Shown: positions 1 through 14,460 of the stretch, piece by piece
Layout: the number at the start of each line of letters is the position of its first letter
Position numbering within the stretch: the stretch's first letter is position 1
Source: Taeniopygia guttata
Lineage: Eukaryota > Chordata > Aves > Passeriformes > Estrildidae
NCBI RefSeq assembly: GCF_048771995.1
Contig: NC_133030.1
Coordinates: 59,304,001 to 59,368,000 of the forward strand
Length of the DNA stretch: 64,000 bases
Direction of reading: 5' to 3'
Position numbers and translations under genes: made by a program
Notes under the pieces: model-generated
Databases searched by the model: none
What the model saw: only the letters and a program-made list of their open reading frames with translations
Told to the model about the DNA's origin: nothing

Positions 1-3000
1 CAGTATCAAATACTTACAATTTCTAAGCCTCTCTTTCTTCAGCTTTTTATAACCAAGATGTTTCTGTTATTTAAAGTAACAAAACAAATTATCCTCTCTA
101 CTATGGAAGAAACAGTTTTGATTAAAAAATAATAATACAGTCTTCAATACATAGCCAAGACTTGAGCCACAAACAAGAGGAGTGGAAAGAATCAGCAAAA
201 ATGATGTGTTTTCACTTGTTCCTCAATTTTGATGTCAGAGGGAAATTTACTTATAGAAGTAGAATGACTTGATTTATGGGGAAGGAATATTAAAAAACAG
301 AAAACACACACATGAGAAAGCTTACAGAATGGCACCTAGTTTTTTAAATCAAAGATGCTTCTAGAAACATTCCTGGGCTTCTTGGATTAGACAATTTGAT
401 ATTCTCAAGCAGTGATTCTTGAACTGAGGCAAGAACAGCCCAGTCTGGGGAGAGAAGCTGTCAAACCTGTTTATTTCACAGCCTTCAGTACATTTAACAA
501 GTCACAGTGGTTTCTGCTATGTAGCCAAGAGCTCATCCACCATTTGCAGCTGGCCACTGCAGCTTTATTTTCTGGGCTGATGGCCTCAGACACAGCCTAG
601 AAGGCAGGTTCTTCCTGGAGTCTCCAGCAACCATGACTTCTGTGATGCAAAAGAGTCAAAAGAACCCAGCTAAAGCCATTTTTTCATGTTACAGGATAAG
701 GACCAGAAGTAGAGGAAAGAGAAGCATGACTCCAGTGACATCAAGTGCTTCTGAGAGCCTCAGAATAACGGAGCTTAAGAGATCAATAGGGAGTTCGGGA
801 TAAAAATCAGTCTTTTCCTTTTCACACCTCAGCTTCAGGAATCCATAAATCCTTATTCAAGTATTTGCAGTAGCTGCTGCCTATGTTTTTTGGGCCATCT
901 CTTCCCTGCCAAATACAAGAGGGAGTTGGGAGAAGGTGATACCAATTACTCTCTCTCCCCGTTCTGTCCAGATTCTGTTAAGCTCTACCAGTGGGGATTT
1001 TGCTGTCCTTACCTTGTGAGGAGACAACTTCAGAATGCTCTCAAAACCTTATTTGGCCAAAAAACCCATACAATGTGTCTTGTCTTCAACTAGTAAATAA
1101 ACAGGTCTCACAGGCAGCCCACGTGCCATGCAGAGACTACAGCTCATCATGGCAATAGGACATAGCTTTCAGGCAGGAAGCACAGCTCTATCAGATTCAG
1201 ATGGGAAGTGCTCAATTCAGATGAGAATTTTGAGGGTTTAAACACTGTTGATAAGCTATCTGCAGTTTCCTTCTCTTCAGCCCAGTCACACACATTGTGA
1301 CACAAAATCTCGGAGATTGCTTCGCTAACATTTCATTTTTTTCAAAAGTATCAGGACTCCAGAGAGCTGATCTGAACTCTCTCCTTTAAGCAACAAAGCA
1401 AAAGCAAAAAGAGACTCTGGTGCTCTGCCTATATCTGTGTTATGTCAATTCTCAGCATCATCTGCCAAGCTTCTGAGAACACAATCCTCCTTCTAGACTG
1501 TTTATATCTTTTGGGAAAAGGATGCACGCACATCACTTCTGTTTCATTTTTGTTTTGTCAGACAGTTTCTGCTCCATATTGCAGCAAAGAGGAGGTTAAA
1601 TGAGCCCAGACATCTCAAAGATTTAGGAGACATTCAGGACAGTTAACCCTCTTTTCCAAACTCCCATGTACATACTCTGCTATACAGACCAGCTCATCTC
1701 AGCTGCACCAGAAATAAAGCAGACCAGGTAGTGGCTGAACAACAGCCTTGACTGACTGGCATTTCAAAAGGAAAAAAAAAGACATACTGAGTCAATTAAT
1801 AAAAAACATTTCCACCACCCATTGTGTTTCAACATCTCTACTACAAAAACATTTCAAGGGGCTTGGACCTGACAAGAGAATTTACCACAAGTTAAAACTT
1901 AAATCACTTTTATCCAGTAGAGATGAGCCTTTCTTTTTTCCCTAGAGGAAAAAAAAAATTAGAGATTCTTTTATGTTATTAACTCTCAATAGTATAGAAA
2001 GAATGTTTCTATGGGTATTTAAATAAAAGTGGTTCTTTCTGACACAGTGCTGCTTAGTCAATTAAGGACACAATCACAAAAACATGTCTTACAGCACCAT
2101 TCTGCCAGTTTGGTCAAACAACAGGCCAGTACTTGACAGGCCAATTCTTAACACTTCAAGAGCAGCTGTGTGGCATTGAGAAATAAGTGCTTTCACAATG
2201 ACTAGGCACACCAAAACCGACCCAGAATTTACTCAGTGTACCAGAACAACTACTCCAAATCCATTATGGTCTACTGGGCAAACACATGCACTAAAACAAT
2301 AATTCAACTGTGTCAATAACCTTTTTTATTATGCTTTATTTTCCTTCAGTGAGAACTTTGCAAGTTTTCAGAGTTCTCAACAAACATCAAATTAAATAGT
2401 TTATCAGGATCAACAGCTTCCCACAGCACACCTGAACTAAAGTCACAATTACGAAATCTCCTAAGTCTGTCCAAATTGCCGAAACTGCACTTTCTTAGAC
2501 ACAATCCAGCTCAACATCACCCACTATCTCATAAGGCAAACACATTTATCATTAACAAGTGTGAGATCTCACACCAGACTCCACATGAGATATGTTGCTC
2601 CCTTCTCCCTCCATACCCATTTCTTACTTCATGAGAAAGTCCTGCACCATGGTGTGGGCTGAGCTGCCCCCAGAGCTGACAGATCTTACCAACCCAAGTA
2701 CTCAGAGCATCACTTACTCCATCACACCAAACACCTACATAAGCCAGAAATCACATGGAAAAAAACTAAAACATAGACAACAAAAAATAAACACTTGGAG
2801 GTCCCAAAATAGCCACAACAGATGTTTTATTTGAACTCTTTTACTGAAACAAGACTTCTACCTTTTGTCCTGTATTTTCAACACATTTTAACAGTGCAAC
2901 AACAGCATGTGGGAACAAGACAAGGAAATGTGGCTTTACAGTAAAAGGGGAAAAACATTAAAAGGTATTTGTGGCATGATGGGATATCCTGACCACATTA

Positions 3001-5654
3001 CTGAGGGCTTGTCACGAGACACTCCCATATTTCATGTCTAATCTCAGAGTAAGAAGATAAAATTGATAAGACACATCTGTCAGAGAGCCAGGTATATGAC
3101 CAAGGTCTTCCAAAATACAACAGTGGTTCGGGGTCTCAATGGGAAACATGCAAGGCTTTAAAAGTCTTCAAAAATCAAAATCTTGACCCATCTTTTCTAA
3201 AGATACTGTTGAGTGATTTACAAATGCTGGCTGATCTCTCCTGGCTATTGGGAGAAACTGAGCCAAATTCCTGCCAAGAGCAGAGATGTGTTTGACTCGA
3301 AGCATGAAGAGTACACAGTGCAGTTTCCTCAAGCTATTCAAATACAGAGACAGTGTGGGTGTATGTACACACAATTAAAAACAACTGAAAAAACAGCTTG
3401 GTGGAGCAATAACTGCATCACTCATGTCCTGGATAGCTCTGAAACCCCTATCAGTGCTCAAAAAACAAAGTGTAACAAAGTGAGGTCCTCCCTACCGCTA
3501 AACTTGCTTGAAGTGACTGAAAGAACAAGTTGCCATGACCAAGGGGGAGATTTTGCATAAATCTTGGTTTATGATACAATAAAATAAATTGTTTCTTTTT
3601 ATTTAATTACAAATGAAGGGCCAAACTCAAAGGCTAAGCCATCATCTGCCATTCTGATAAGCAGCAGAAGTCCCAACAACCCTGAGTTTATATATTCAGC
3701 TTTGGAACACCAGAAATGCATCCCTACATGTTAAACCAGCACCAATGCCAGAGAAGCTGCTGTAACCTGCACTGCTGTGCATGGTGCTTTTCCTGCTGTC
3801 CTCTCCCACAAGCCAGGACAACGTTTGTGCAGCCACACAGTTATTTTTTGGGTTACTTTTTGGGTTCATTTTCAGTCAGATAAACTCTCCCATTAGATGT
3901 ACCACACAGGCAGGTTACAGTTTGAACAAGACCCCTGAACTAAGATCCCAGGGATTTCCACTGCACAGGAGGGCATAAAAAGTTGTTCTCTCCTTCCCAC
4001 AGCACACAATGCTGTTTATTACAACTTCTCCTTCCCTCCTCCAAAGCTTTTGGAGCATACTCAGCTAGTTTATCTTGATCCAAATGTATAAGGAGACAAA
4101 AAAATACCCAAAAAGTTTCCATCATTATTTCAGGATATCCTTACAAGTTGCTTGAGCAACACACCTCTAAAAAGCTAAGTAAGTGAACAGTTAAAACACA
4201 AGCAATGCAATAATACATGGGGTAGCAGACAGAGGGTAAATGCTATTTTTTAGAATTGCTAAAAATAATACAGCCAAAAAAACATGAAAAATTATTTCAG
4301 AATACTTTACACAAAGCACACAAGATTACTTTACAGCCAAGTCCTTCCATAACAGAAACAGAAGGCAACACAACTGTAAAAAATTAATTCATTCATGCAT
4401 TTGAAACAAATCACAGAGTCACTGAGAGTTCATCACTTAAAGAGCATCAAGTAGAGAAAGTGACAGCCCTATATATATTAAATAGCACCTCGTGGTCCCC
4501 CTGCCATGTGGGGCAGTCAGAAAAAGGCACATGGAACCCAAGGAGCTGCTGGTGTTTGAAAGCCACCAGCAGGATGTAAGGTTTAACCTGAGGTGACCAG
4601 TGTGGTTCTGATCAATCCCACTCAAAACAGATGAGCTCATCCTATAAATGCACAAAAAGGCAACTAGATAACCACAAGATTAGGAAGATTGGCTTTTCAG
4701 GAAAAACAGCAGAAAAAGTTACTGAACTATAAGAAGTCCAACCAATAGAGTAACATTTCATACTGGAGATTTTATTTCTTATCAGTCACAACAGCAGGGG
4801 TCTGGAATCACAATCAACAGGAGTAACAGGACAAAAAAAATAGTTTAAAAAATTAACATTATTTAGTTTTAAAAAGTTTTGTAAGTTAACAAGAGGAAGA
4901 TTTGATGACCTGATAGTCCTTAATAGGTAAGCAGATCTGGTAAAGAAGATATCTCCAGTCTTAACTATGGTACTGGTTATGTGCTCCAATGACTGAAACC
5001 CTGAAACAACAAAAGCTTAGGAAGAAAAATAAAAAAGGAGACAGAAAAGCTAAAACTATGTGCATCTTAGAACATCTGGGCTATGCTTGTCTTCCTTGAA
5101 AATTCTTTTCAGTATTCAATCATCTGCTCCTTCTGCTCATAACACTAATCACTCTCAGCCATCAGTCTAAAGCAGTCTTCCCAAATTTAAGGGATTAATA
5201 TTCTTCTATCAAAAAGCAAGTAATTTATCTTATCTGGCATAACCCATAATACCTATATGTCAGAGGCCCAAACTTTATTTACTTGGATCACTTTTTTTTT
5301 ACATTGTGGAAAGAGAAGAGGTAAGATCACACTGTCCTTAACAGTCAATACAACACACAGAAGAAACTGGAGTAAAAATCCCCAGCTTGTCCTACTTCAG
5401 ATAGAACATGCAATTTGTTATGGAGATATATTCTACTAGCATGCAAAAAATCCTTTCTGCAGCAAAAGGTGGTGGTCATAACTGAACAAATCATTCTCCC
5501 TCCTCTCCAGTCCACACAGCCTCAGGGAACCAAGTGTTTTCAAGGCTGTTGCCTTTTCAGTGAGACAAACCAAGAGCACCAGTAGCCTTTGAATACTAGA
5601 AAGACTCAGTAGTATTTTTGCTGTTGAGATCACATGGGTTTTCTGGTTACCTAC

Positions 5655-5684
5655 TAAAATTACCTACTTATGTAGGTAATTTTA
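5655..5684. repeat. Perfect 13-bp inverted repeat with 4-base loop
   Basis: Arm TAAAATTACCTAC at 5655-5667 is followed by loop TTAT and the exact reverse complement at 5672-5684. The bases TTACCTAC also occur directly upstream at 5647-5654. It could form a cruciform or hairpin RNA. No known element is recognised. Confidence 0.85.
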
Positions 5685-8600
5685 CATCATTATCACAATT
5701 CCCTACTGAAATTTCAGTTGATTAGGACATTATTTATTCCCTGCCCTAAAGCACCATTTAGAATGACTTGCTAAATCTCTGTTGGCTTTTCTATTGCTAT
5801 TTGAATAGCTGGACGTCAGAGAAGGAAAAATGATCTCTGTGAACTCCTTTAATACCTCACAGAGCACAGCCCAAATTATTCTGAACATTAAGTTTCAGAA
5901 AAATAAAAGATGCAACCCAATAACACTTTATTGCCATCTTTCATCCAAATTCAGAATTAATCCTTCAAGAAATAAGTCTAGGCAAGTATTTTAAAAAGAA
6001 ATGTTTTGGTAATCTACTTTCTTTTTTCAACCTGAAGAAAGTTAAAGGAGATGCAAAGAATGAACCCAAAACCAAGTAAATCATTTCCTATGGCAATGGG
6101 TGTCTCATTTAGGTGGCTGTGCTACCTTGTGCCTGAAGCTCATTCACATCAGATCACCTCCCGGCACCTTTGATCCATTGATGATCTTTAGCATCACAGG
6201 CACCTTCCCGGCTCTGTGCCTGCACTCCCTGAAACAGCACCACTGACAAAAACAAGTTCCCCAAATTACAGGTTTAACTTTCATTTCTGTAGCCCAACAG
6301 ATTTTTATTGCACTTGCTTTAAATGCTTCTTTCTCTCCCTAACCTTAGTTTTCCCCATTGTAAGTGCAAGGACAATATTCATTAGAAAAACCCCACAGCA
6401 GCAATTCTGTTTCCCGCCTCCCTGGTCTCATTTGGGAATCTCCCACTTCCTACCAATTTTTAAGGGTCATTCCTCACTTCATTTTCACATAATCCCCAAA
6501 CAACCATTATCACATCTTTTCTCAGCATGAGATAAAATATAGACTGTGCTTCATAAACAGTGGAGACCTTAAGATTACATTCTTGGTGGGACACAGCATG
6601 ATAAATATTTCAGGGATGTCTTGAAATACCCTACAATACGCAACACGTGGCCAGTGAAACTAATCTCAAAAAACAAGTATATTTTAACTTATTAGAAACA
6701 AGAAAAAGGAAAAACACACCAAAACCACCCTCCCCTATCCCACCCTGGCCATTGAGCAGGTCAGGTTTCAATTTCCTTTTTAAGGGTAGCAGAAATCCTG
6801 ACCTACTCAAAGCATGGTAGGGAACTTTTTTTTTTTGCATTTTAAATTTAATAATTCAAAAAAAATGCTTCTTTCTCAAGCTCAAAAATAAATGGCAACT
6901 GCTATTCTAGTGCATTAAACCACTCGGTGAATGTCATGCAAACTCTTTGAAGCTAAATTGTAAGGTCATATTCAATGCAGATACTTTTAGGTATTAAAAA
7001 TAAGGAGAACATGTCAGGCCTTCATTAGCTGTGGTGGCATCTCAATAATTTCCTACAGATTGTGGGAATAAAAACCCAGCTCTACTCCAGTGAAGATGGA
7101 GGGAACTTCACAGGTTATCAAACACAAAGTACAAAGTGAGCAAACACATTACTCATCACTGCAAAGACGTAACACGAGCTGTTCTCTCAGAGTTGCAGCA
7201 AATTTCTAAGAATATTATCACAATGAAAATTTGTATGCATATTTATTCCTTCAGTGTTTGTTAGTAGGAAAAGCAATGAGGAGAATCAGTTGTACAGAGG
7301 GAGCAAGAAGCAAGACAACTCGTATTAACAGCAGATCAAAAAGATGAAAGCAGAAAAGTTTTAACAGAATACATTCTGTTCTTGTTAGTATTTCTCTCAG
7401 TACCCATTCTGCCACAAACCACACAAAGCAGAACACCCCAGTGAAGTTACTCAGCAGAGGATGCAGATGCTGGGACAAGGGGGAGGAGGACACACAGCTG
7501 CCTCCCCACACTGGTGAGATGATCATGATCAAATTGTTGTCAAATGATTTGAAGTCAGATAAATAACCACAAATCTGTTCTTCATTATGTGAAGTTCCCC
7601 CCATGTACAGCAAATTCAGAGTACAGATTGTTGGGATTTTGTGTGTGGCTTGTTTTTATGTGTGGAAATAGCTTAGAAGAGTGTTTTTGAATGCCTGTTC
7701 TAGCATAAACCCCACCTGCCACCCTCTGTGGCACTGGTCTAACATACTCATTTCGCTGAGTATTTTTGTTCATTCCTACCTCTAATAATGTTAAAGGGAA
7801 AGACAAGAGTTCTCCATTTCCATTCACTACTTCAGCTGTAAATATCACACAGGACCAAACCCCATCATTATCCATGGCTTCATCCATATGCTTTGTGCCA
7901 CCAGAGCCCACTACTCCCCCTGATTAACTAAAGAGCCATTGAAAACAAGTAAGGGAAAGGAAATTTGGCCCAAGATTCGGATGATCAGTTCCAGACAATA
8001 TTTGAGCTGATCTGTTTTATTCAAACATCAGCTGAGGAGCACTCCACAATGCTGCATGCTCTCTCATAATAAACCACACGGCTCCATAATTATACAAGAT
8101 CTGTGCACATATTCAAAAGCAGCATTTATTTAGACTCACAACTGTATTAAAGGTCATGTGTAAAGAACATTGTTCCTGGCCTGAGAAAGTGTGTATAGTA
8201 TTTTCCCTACCCATATAAATCACACATAATAAATGCTTGATATTATCTACTGCCACTAAAGCAGTCAAATTAAAACAAATCAGAGGAGAACACCCCTGAG
8301 CATACAACTCTAGGAAGTTTGAAATAGAGGATTCCATGCTTTTTATATGCTCCTAGTCTCAATCAAATTGTAAGCTGTACACAATAATGAAACTGATTTT
8401 TTCACAATCACCCACTCAAAAAATAAAAATTAAAAATCAATACATTTTACACATGATTTTTTTATTCTACAGATCCTTCCAGAACACAATAGCCACTAGC
8501 AAAATCCATTATGGCCAACAACTGGGAGATCCAGTGAAGACACAAAATAAAGCAAAGGATGAATTTTTCAGAAAATAATGACCCCTCCAATTCCTGACAT

Positions 8601-11600
8601 TTTGGGGTGCCCATGTAACACTGCCCCCCTCTAACTTTCTTATCAAAGCAAGCTGCACATGTGCAAAATATTTAATTCTCTCTACCCAAAAAATAGTCTC
8701 TAAGGGGATACCACACTGAAAATCTAGTCTCATCATTTTATGATGCTATTTTATATTCCTGCTATTTATAACACATTTTTGTTAATTTCTGTAAAGCTCT
8801 CAGATTCCCGTGAACTTCAGCTACTTCCCCAACTTTCAATTTTTAAAGGGCAATTCATGCAGCTCCCACCCCCTAAAACCACATGCAACATTCTGGAGAG
8901 ATGCGTAAGACATTCCATAGTTTACCAGCATTTTCTCCAAGAAAAATTAGGATGCTATAGAAAAGTGATCACCTTCCCTAATCTCACAAAGCACATAAGT
9001 TTACTAGTAAAAATAAAACAAAAGGGCTCCATAGATAAGGAAAAGATTGATTGCTTGTAGATACTGAAGATTGCACCCTGGCTATTGCACACAACAATTA
9101 AAGCCCCAAAAGAATCCAGTTAGGGACACAGGCTGTGGTCCTTGAGTCACAGTGCCATTGTGCAACTCAGGTACCTGAAAAGCAACTCCAGCTCAACTGA
9201 AAAAGCCATTTACAGCCCACCCAGGGCACAAAACACCATAGTGGGTGTTTTACTTGGAAAACCCTGTGAAACAAGTTTGGTGAGACCCACTGCAGCACAA
9301 CCTGAATCCAATGAACCAAGTTAACCAGTCTAACAAAATTCCCCCATGAAAAAACATGCTACAGTTGGTCATGGAAATCAGAATGATCAGGCCACATTCC
9401 CAAGATGACTGAACCCAACAGAGAAAGAACTGCCCTGTCTGTACAGGTGAAGCAGAAACAGGGGCAGGGGGATGTCAGCCCCAAAACTGGACCCATCAAC
9501 AAACCTTAATGAGCTTACAAATAAGCATTGCTCAGGTCACTAAAAATAAATAAATGTGTAAATTAATTCAGTGATGCTGGAGACATAATATTCTTTCCCC
9601 TCCTTTCAGGAGGCATTTCAATGGCTCTCTATGCTTAGTGCCATATCGTGACTGCTCCAATGTGCTGAGCCTTCAAAACCATTTTGTATTAAAAAATAGA
9701 ATACATGACTCACATGGTTTTAAGACATAGATGCTTACTCAAAAAAAAAACTCCACTCCAAAATATCACCTTAACAGCAATATATATTACAGCTTCCAGA
9801 ACTGACAAATACTTGTGTGCAAAACTTCCAAGTGACAGAACTGAGATATGTGTGAAATACTGGCATTTCTACAGAAATTGCTATTATTAAACATTGTAAG
9901 GAAACTTCCTTGCTGACCAGCCCTTAAGTAATTTTAAGGCAAGGGAATGCCAAGATGATCAATTTTCACCTTTTATCTGAAAGTGTTCTCATGGAACAAA
10001 GACTCTCCCCCACAAAGGAGTATTTCCTGCTGGTCATTCCCTCTTATCTGGTTGCTGAAGACCTTGATAACACTGATTGGAGCACTCTCACTTCTCAGGG
10101 CAGCTGCACTTAAACCACACAGATACAATCACACTCCACTGCTGCCCAGGCCGTACAGGTGGAATTAAATCTCAGTCAAATTCTCATAGGCTTTAAATGA
10201 TAAACTGTTAAAACTGTGGGAATGTGCACAGTGGAGGCAGTTTAAACATAATACACTTTAATTGCATAAAGATGTGAATGCACTAATAAGATAATGTATG
10301 TTTAGGTTCTGCTAGTGAGGCAGCAATTGTCACTGAGCACAAACTCTGAAGTTCAAATTGTCACCAGCACCTGCCTCACAGCACTGAACAGAGAAAGACA
10401 AACCCATGTGATTTCTGCTCAGCAGCTTTTATCAAAACCAGATTCAAGTGAGGCTAAACAGTCTATTAAATGATCAGGCCAAAAGAGTTTCTTTGCTTTT
10501 GACAATATACAATTAATTCACTTTTCACATGCCCAAAATATCCATTTAACAGGCATGTTAACAGTCAAGACTTCATCAGTGATAAGCTCAAAATGTGTGA
10601 CTGAACAACAGCTCACAGCTTGTACGTTCTCAGGCATGTCAAAATGTGACTATGTTCAGGTCTATTTTACTATGAAAAAAATTGGCCTAATCCTTCAGTC
10701 AGTGACTACTGGGAGAGGTGAACTGGGTTCGAGGCACTCTGGGAACTGAGGTCTCAAGGAAGAGGGGAAACAAACCTTGAGTATTTGGTGGGCTTCAAGG
10801 AGGTCCTGGATTCAGCTGCACATACTTATTTGAACAGTCTCACAGGTATCACCAGTAAGCAAAAAGCCTGTTCATTACTGTTTGCAAGACCAGGCCCCTC
10901 AAGACAATGGCCTACTGAAAGCAAACAAAAAATGCCCTAAACAGAAAGGAGAAGAAAAAAAAAAAAAAAAAGCAGAATACAGACACTTGAGAAAACACTT
11001 ATTACAGGTACTGGATAAATCCCATATAACTGGAGTTTTTGCCTTCCCTAGCAACACTGTGTAGGTCCAGGATGGCCCAACATTCACCTCTGCAAGCAGC
11101 CCCAGCACTGAGGCCATTCTTATGCCACATATTGTAGAAAACTCACCAGGAATTACTTTTCACTTGTTCTTTGCTACAGACAAATATTCTCCAGTCTTTG
11201 TTCAAAAAATATTGCTATAAAAACTAATCATTAGATCTTAGACTACTTAGACTTAGATCACTAAAAAGAAACCTGAACACTCATCCAGAAAAGTAAGATC
11301 CTAAATGTGACATGGATCTCAGCACAACAGACCACAGCCTGCTCTGTTCCACTCCAATACCAGCAATAATCTTTCCACTGCTAAAACCATGAGATTTCTC
11401 TTCCTGTTCCGCAGGAATGACTTGTGAACTATCAAATTCACATACAGCAGAAAAGTGAGGACAAGAACTGCATTGCCCAAGGGCTGGTCCATGGAGTCAG
11501 AAGTGTATATATTTGGGCACAGTAGCAAAAGTGCAGACACTCAGTCCTGCTTGTCCTCCCTAAAGATCACTTTGCTGCAAAGGTCACAGTGCAGAAATGT

Positions 11601-13756
11601 TTCCTCTGTGTTTCACAGGCTGCTGATGCCACGTGGGGAAAATGCGTCAAGCCAGACACTCCCAGAGCATTAAGGAAAACCGGTTACAAGACAATAACCT
11701 TCCTCAGCTCTGAGGAGTGTTTACAAATGTGATGAATGCCAGTGTGCCTAGCATGCCAGCTTGAAAATAAGTCAAGCACCTGGCCCTTAGCACAACAGGC
11801 TGACTCACCTGTACAGCAGCTATTCCGCTCTGAAAAGACCCCAAGTTTAACCCTCCTGGGGACACAAAGTACTCTCATGACTGATGGGAGCGTGGCTTTT
11901 CCTGCCCTTCTCTCCCTCTGCACACAGCAGTGCAGAGAGAAGTTAGGGATGGCTGTCCCAAGGCAGGGGACAAGGAAGATGGGGACAAAGATGACTTGTG
12001 TATGTGTGATCTCTCTGATAATGCACAAACACCTCCTGACACCAGCTCCCCTCCTCTGTTCCGGGGGGGAGGGGTGTGAAAAAAAACACCAGAGAGATAA
12101 GGAGCCGCAAATACTTAAATCTGTGCTCTATGAAGTTCTAATTCCAGCGTTATTTCCCATCCCATCCTGGAGCTGCACTGAAAATTCATGCACAAAACCG
12201 GGCAAGTACTTTAGCAGGAGATACTGTATCAGCTGTAACTCGGGAGGAAAATGTTTCTTGTTCCTACTATACCTTCACCTGCCCTGCCCAAATGTGTTTA
12301 CTTTATACACTACAGCTCATTCAAGAGTTTTTCGTTTCCTTGCAGAGAACTGTGAGTTGGGACCTACGACAGGTCTTCTGGTTACTACCAATATAAACAA
12401 TGTTTAAAAAAAAAAAAAAGAAAAAATGAGAGAGAAGAGTAAAAGCAGCTTGGTGACAACAGCCACAACACATCAAATACCAAACTTGCTTCACTGCCAT
12501 TGCTATTAGCTTCCAAATAGATTTTCCTTTGTATTACCTTCACTTTCATTTATGTAAAGAAAAATAGGCCAAACAAAACCCATTACTCTTATGAAGGACC
12601 ATACCGTGCATCCTCCTGAGTAATCTCTCGTATCAGCTTTTCATTCACACTGGGGACAACATTACAAGTCCACTGTGAACCAAATTCTTACACAAATTTT
12701 GAAAGGACTACATAAAGATCTAAACAAGAAGAGATCTGAAAACTCTTCCCCCACTTCAAGAAGAAAGTTGTCTCCTCCCCAACACAGCTCTTTTCAAATT
12801 GCAACACTTTCAGTAATCCACAAGTTATCCTTTTATTTTCAAGAGCAAACTTTAGGTAACATGAAGAGGAAGTTCCGTACCATTTGTTTAAGTGAAATCC
12901 CAATCCAAGCTACACCGTGTTTGAGCAAAAGACAAATGGAGCCTCTGCAAGCTCAGGCTGTCAACTAAAACAAACATCTTAACTCTCCCAGTAGGGACTG
13001 GGGAAATTGTGTGGGATCATTTGAGATCAAAGCCTTTTCTGCATGGCTGACACACACCTACACGGGCACTTCAGGCTGTAGGAATGCTAAAGAACAGCAC
13101 CCTCCTGGCACAGCACTAGAGTTATCAACAAAGATACATGCAGGTACCTCATACAGATTCATATATTTATTTTTACTGCTATCAAATAAGGCTACTACAA
13201 GTGCAAGGTCAAGTCTAGTCCTACAGTAGCTTATCCTAGTTTAGATCTGCCCTGAAACCTCTACATGTGCCCAGGAGCAGTACAAGAAGCTATTTCAGTT
13301 GATAACTAGTCTAAAACCCTAAAAAGGATCACCTTCCTGAACTGATGCACCATTCAGTGCCAAAAAAAGGGTTGGAACGAGGATGGGACAGGCATGTGAC
13401 ACAGGGAACACCTGGATTTTAATTAGCTGGAGTAACCAGGGAGGCTCAAGTGGAAGTCAACACACTGCTGCAGCCAGTAATTTTTACTTGTTCTCTTAAC
13501 CACACCACCTCTCTTCCTGTTGTCTTTATGCATAAAAGGCATCACCAGTGATGCCTGATCACGTCCAAAGCATAAAAATAATTTACACCAACCTGGCCAG
13601 TAACAAAGCTCATTTGTGCTGGAAGTAGAGTGTGGGGAAAGCCATAACATTTTGGGCCCAAGCAATAATAAAACCACTGGAAAGGTATGACCACAGATGC
13701 CTGGCAAAGGTAAATGTAACATAAAATTTAAGACCTTCAGAGGTATCCCAGCACAT

Positions 13757-13818
13757 AGCAGGGGGGTCTGGTGCTAGATGACCTTAAGGTCCATTCCAAC
13801 TCCTGAACACTCTATGAT
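13757..13818 (+). mobile_element. CR1 LINE, 3'-terminal fragment
   Basis: The stretch reads AGCAGGGGGGT, then a TAGATGACCTTAAGGTCC core and CCATTCCAAC, ending in CTATGAT. This is the 3' end of avian CR1, whose tail is built of ATTCTATG-like octamers. It is about 60 bp, heavily 5'-truncated as is usual for CR1, and lies inside MNAT1 intron 1. Several mismatches to the remembered consensus suggest an old copy. Confidence 0.8.
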
Positions 13819-14037
13819 AAAACTTGTAAAAATTCCAAAATTATGCTGCACAGATAAGCTAAAGTATAATTTCTTTAACTCATGCAAACACCCTTTTCTG
13901 GAATGCCCAGCAGCTACTCATGGATTGGCACATTCTAGGTTTAACACCTGCCATCAGGAGCCTTTCAAAAGGCTGGTTTTGTTTGCTGGGGAAGCAGGCT
14001 GTGTGTTTGAAGATGAAGTGTTGATGGAAAAGAAGTT

Positions 14038-14166
14038 CACAGAATCACAAGGTTGGAAGAGACCTTCAAGATCATCGAGTCCAACCCATGCCCTAACACC
14101 TCAACTAAACCAAGTGCCACATCCAGTCTTTTAAACACATCCAGGGATGGTGACTCCACCACCTCC
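14038..14166 (-). mobile_element. CR1 LINE fragment, minus strand
   Basis: Read on the plus strand it begins CACAGAATCACAAGGTTGG, followed by the AGATCATCGAGTCCAACC core and ends with CAGGGATGGTGACTCCACC. This is the complement of a CR1 3' region with its octamer tail on the left. It lies 219 bp from the oppositely oriented CR1 piece at 13757-13818. Identity to the remembered consensus looks fairly high, so it may be younger than its neighbour. Confidence 0.9.
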
Positions 14167-14370
14167 ATTCCCCTTTTAGCACATATAAAAATGTAGAGAC
14201 CGTGTAAAACCATTATGATTTTTCTCATCATTCTCATAATTATGATTTTTCTCGTAAGAAGAGGCAGCACTGCTTTAACATCACAGGAGAAATACACAGG
14301 CACAAAAAGTTTTATATCAAGAATGCTAAAGAAAAGGAAGAAATCAATGCTCCTCTTATTCATTGCATAT

Positions 14371-14460
14371 GCTTGATATGTCCAAAAAGTAATGGATTAA
14401 AATATTGTGATTATAGCTTGATATGTCCAAAAAGTAAAGGATTAAAATATTGTGATTATA
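14371..14460. repeat. 45-bp tandem duplication, two copies
   Basis: Copy one is 14371-14415 and copy two 14416-14460, both beginning GCTTGATATGTCC and ending GTGATTATA. They differ at one base (AATGG against AAAGG), so the duplication looks recent. Because 45 is a multiple of three, a short open frame shows a 15-residue repeat, but nothing else suggests coding. Confidence 0.95.

Noticed and set aside
11736-12407. 223-codon plus-strand open frame in MNAT1 intron
   Set aside because: No recognisable domain, no codon or repeat signal, overlapped by another frame on the opposite strand; consistent with chance.
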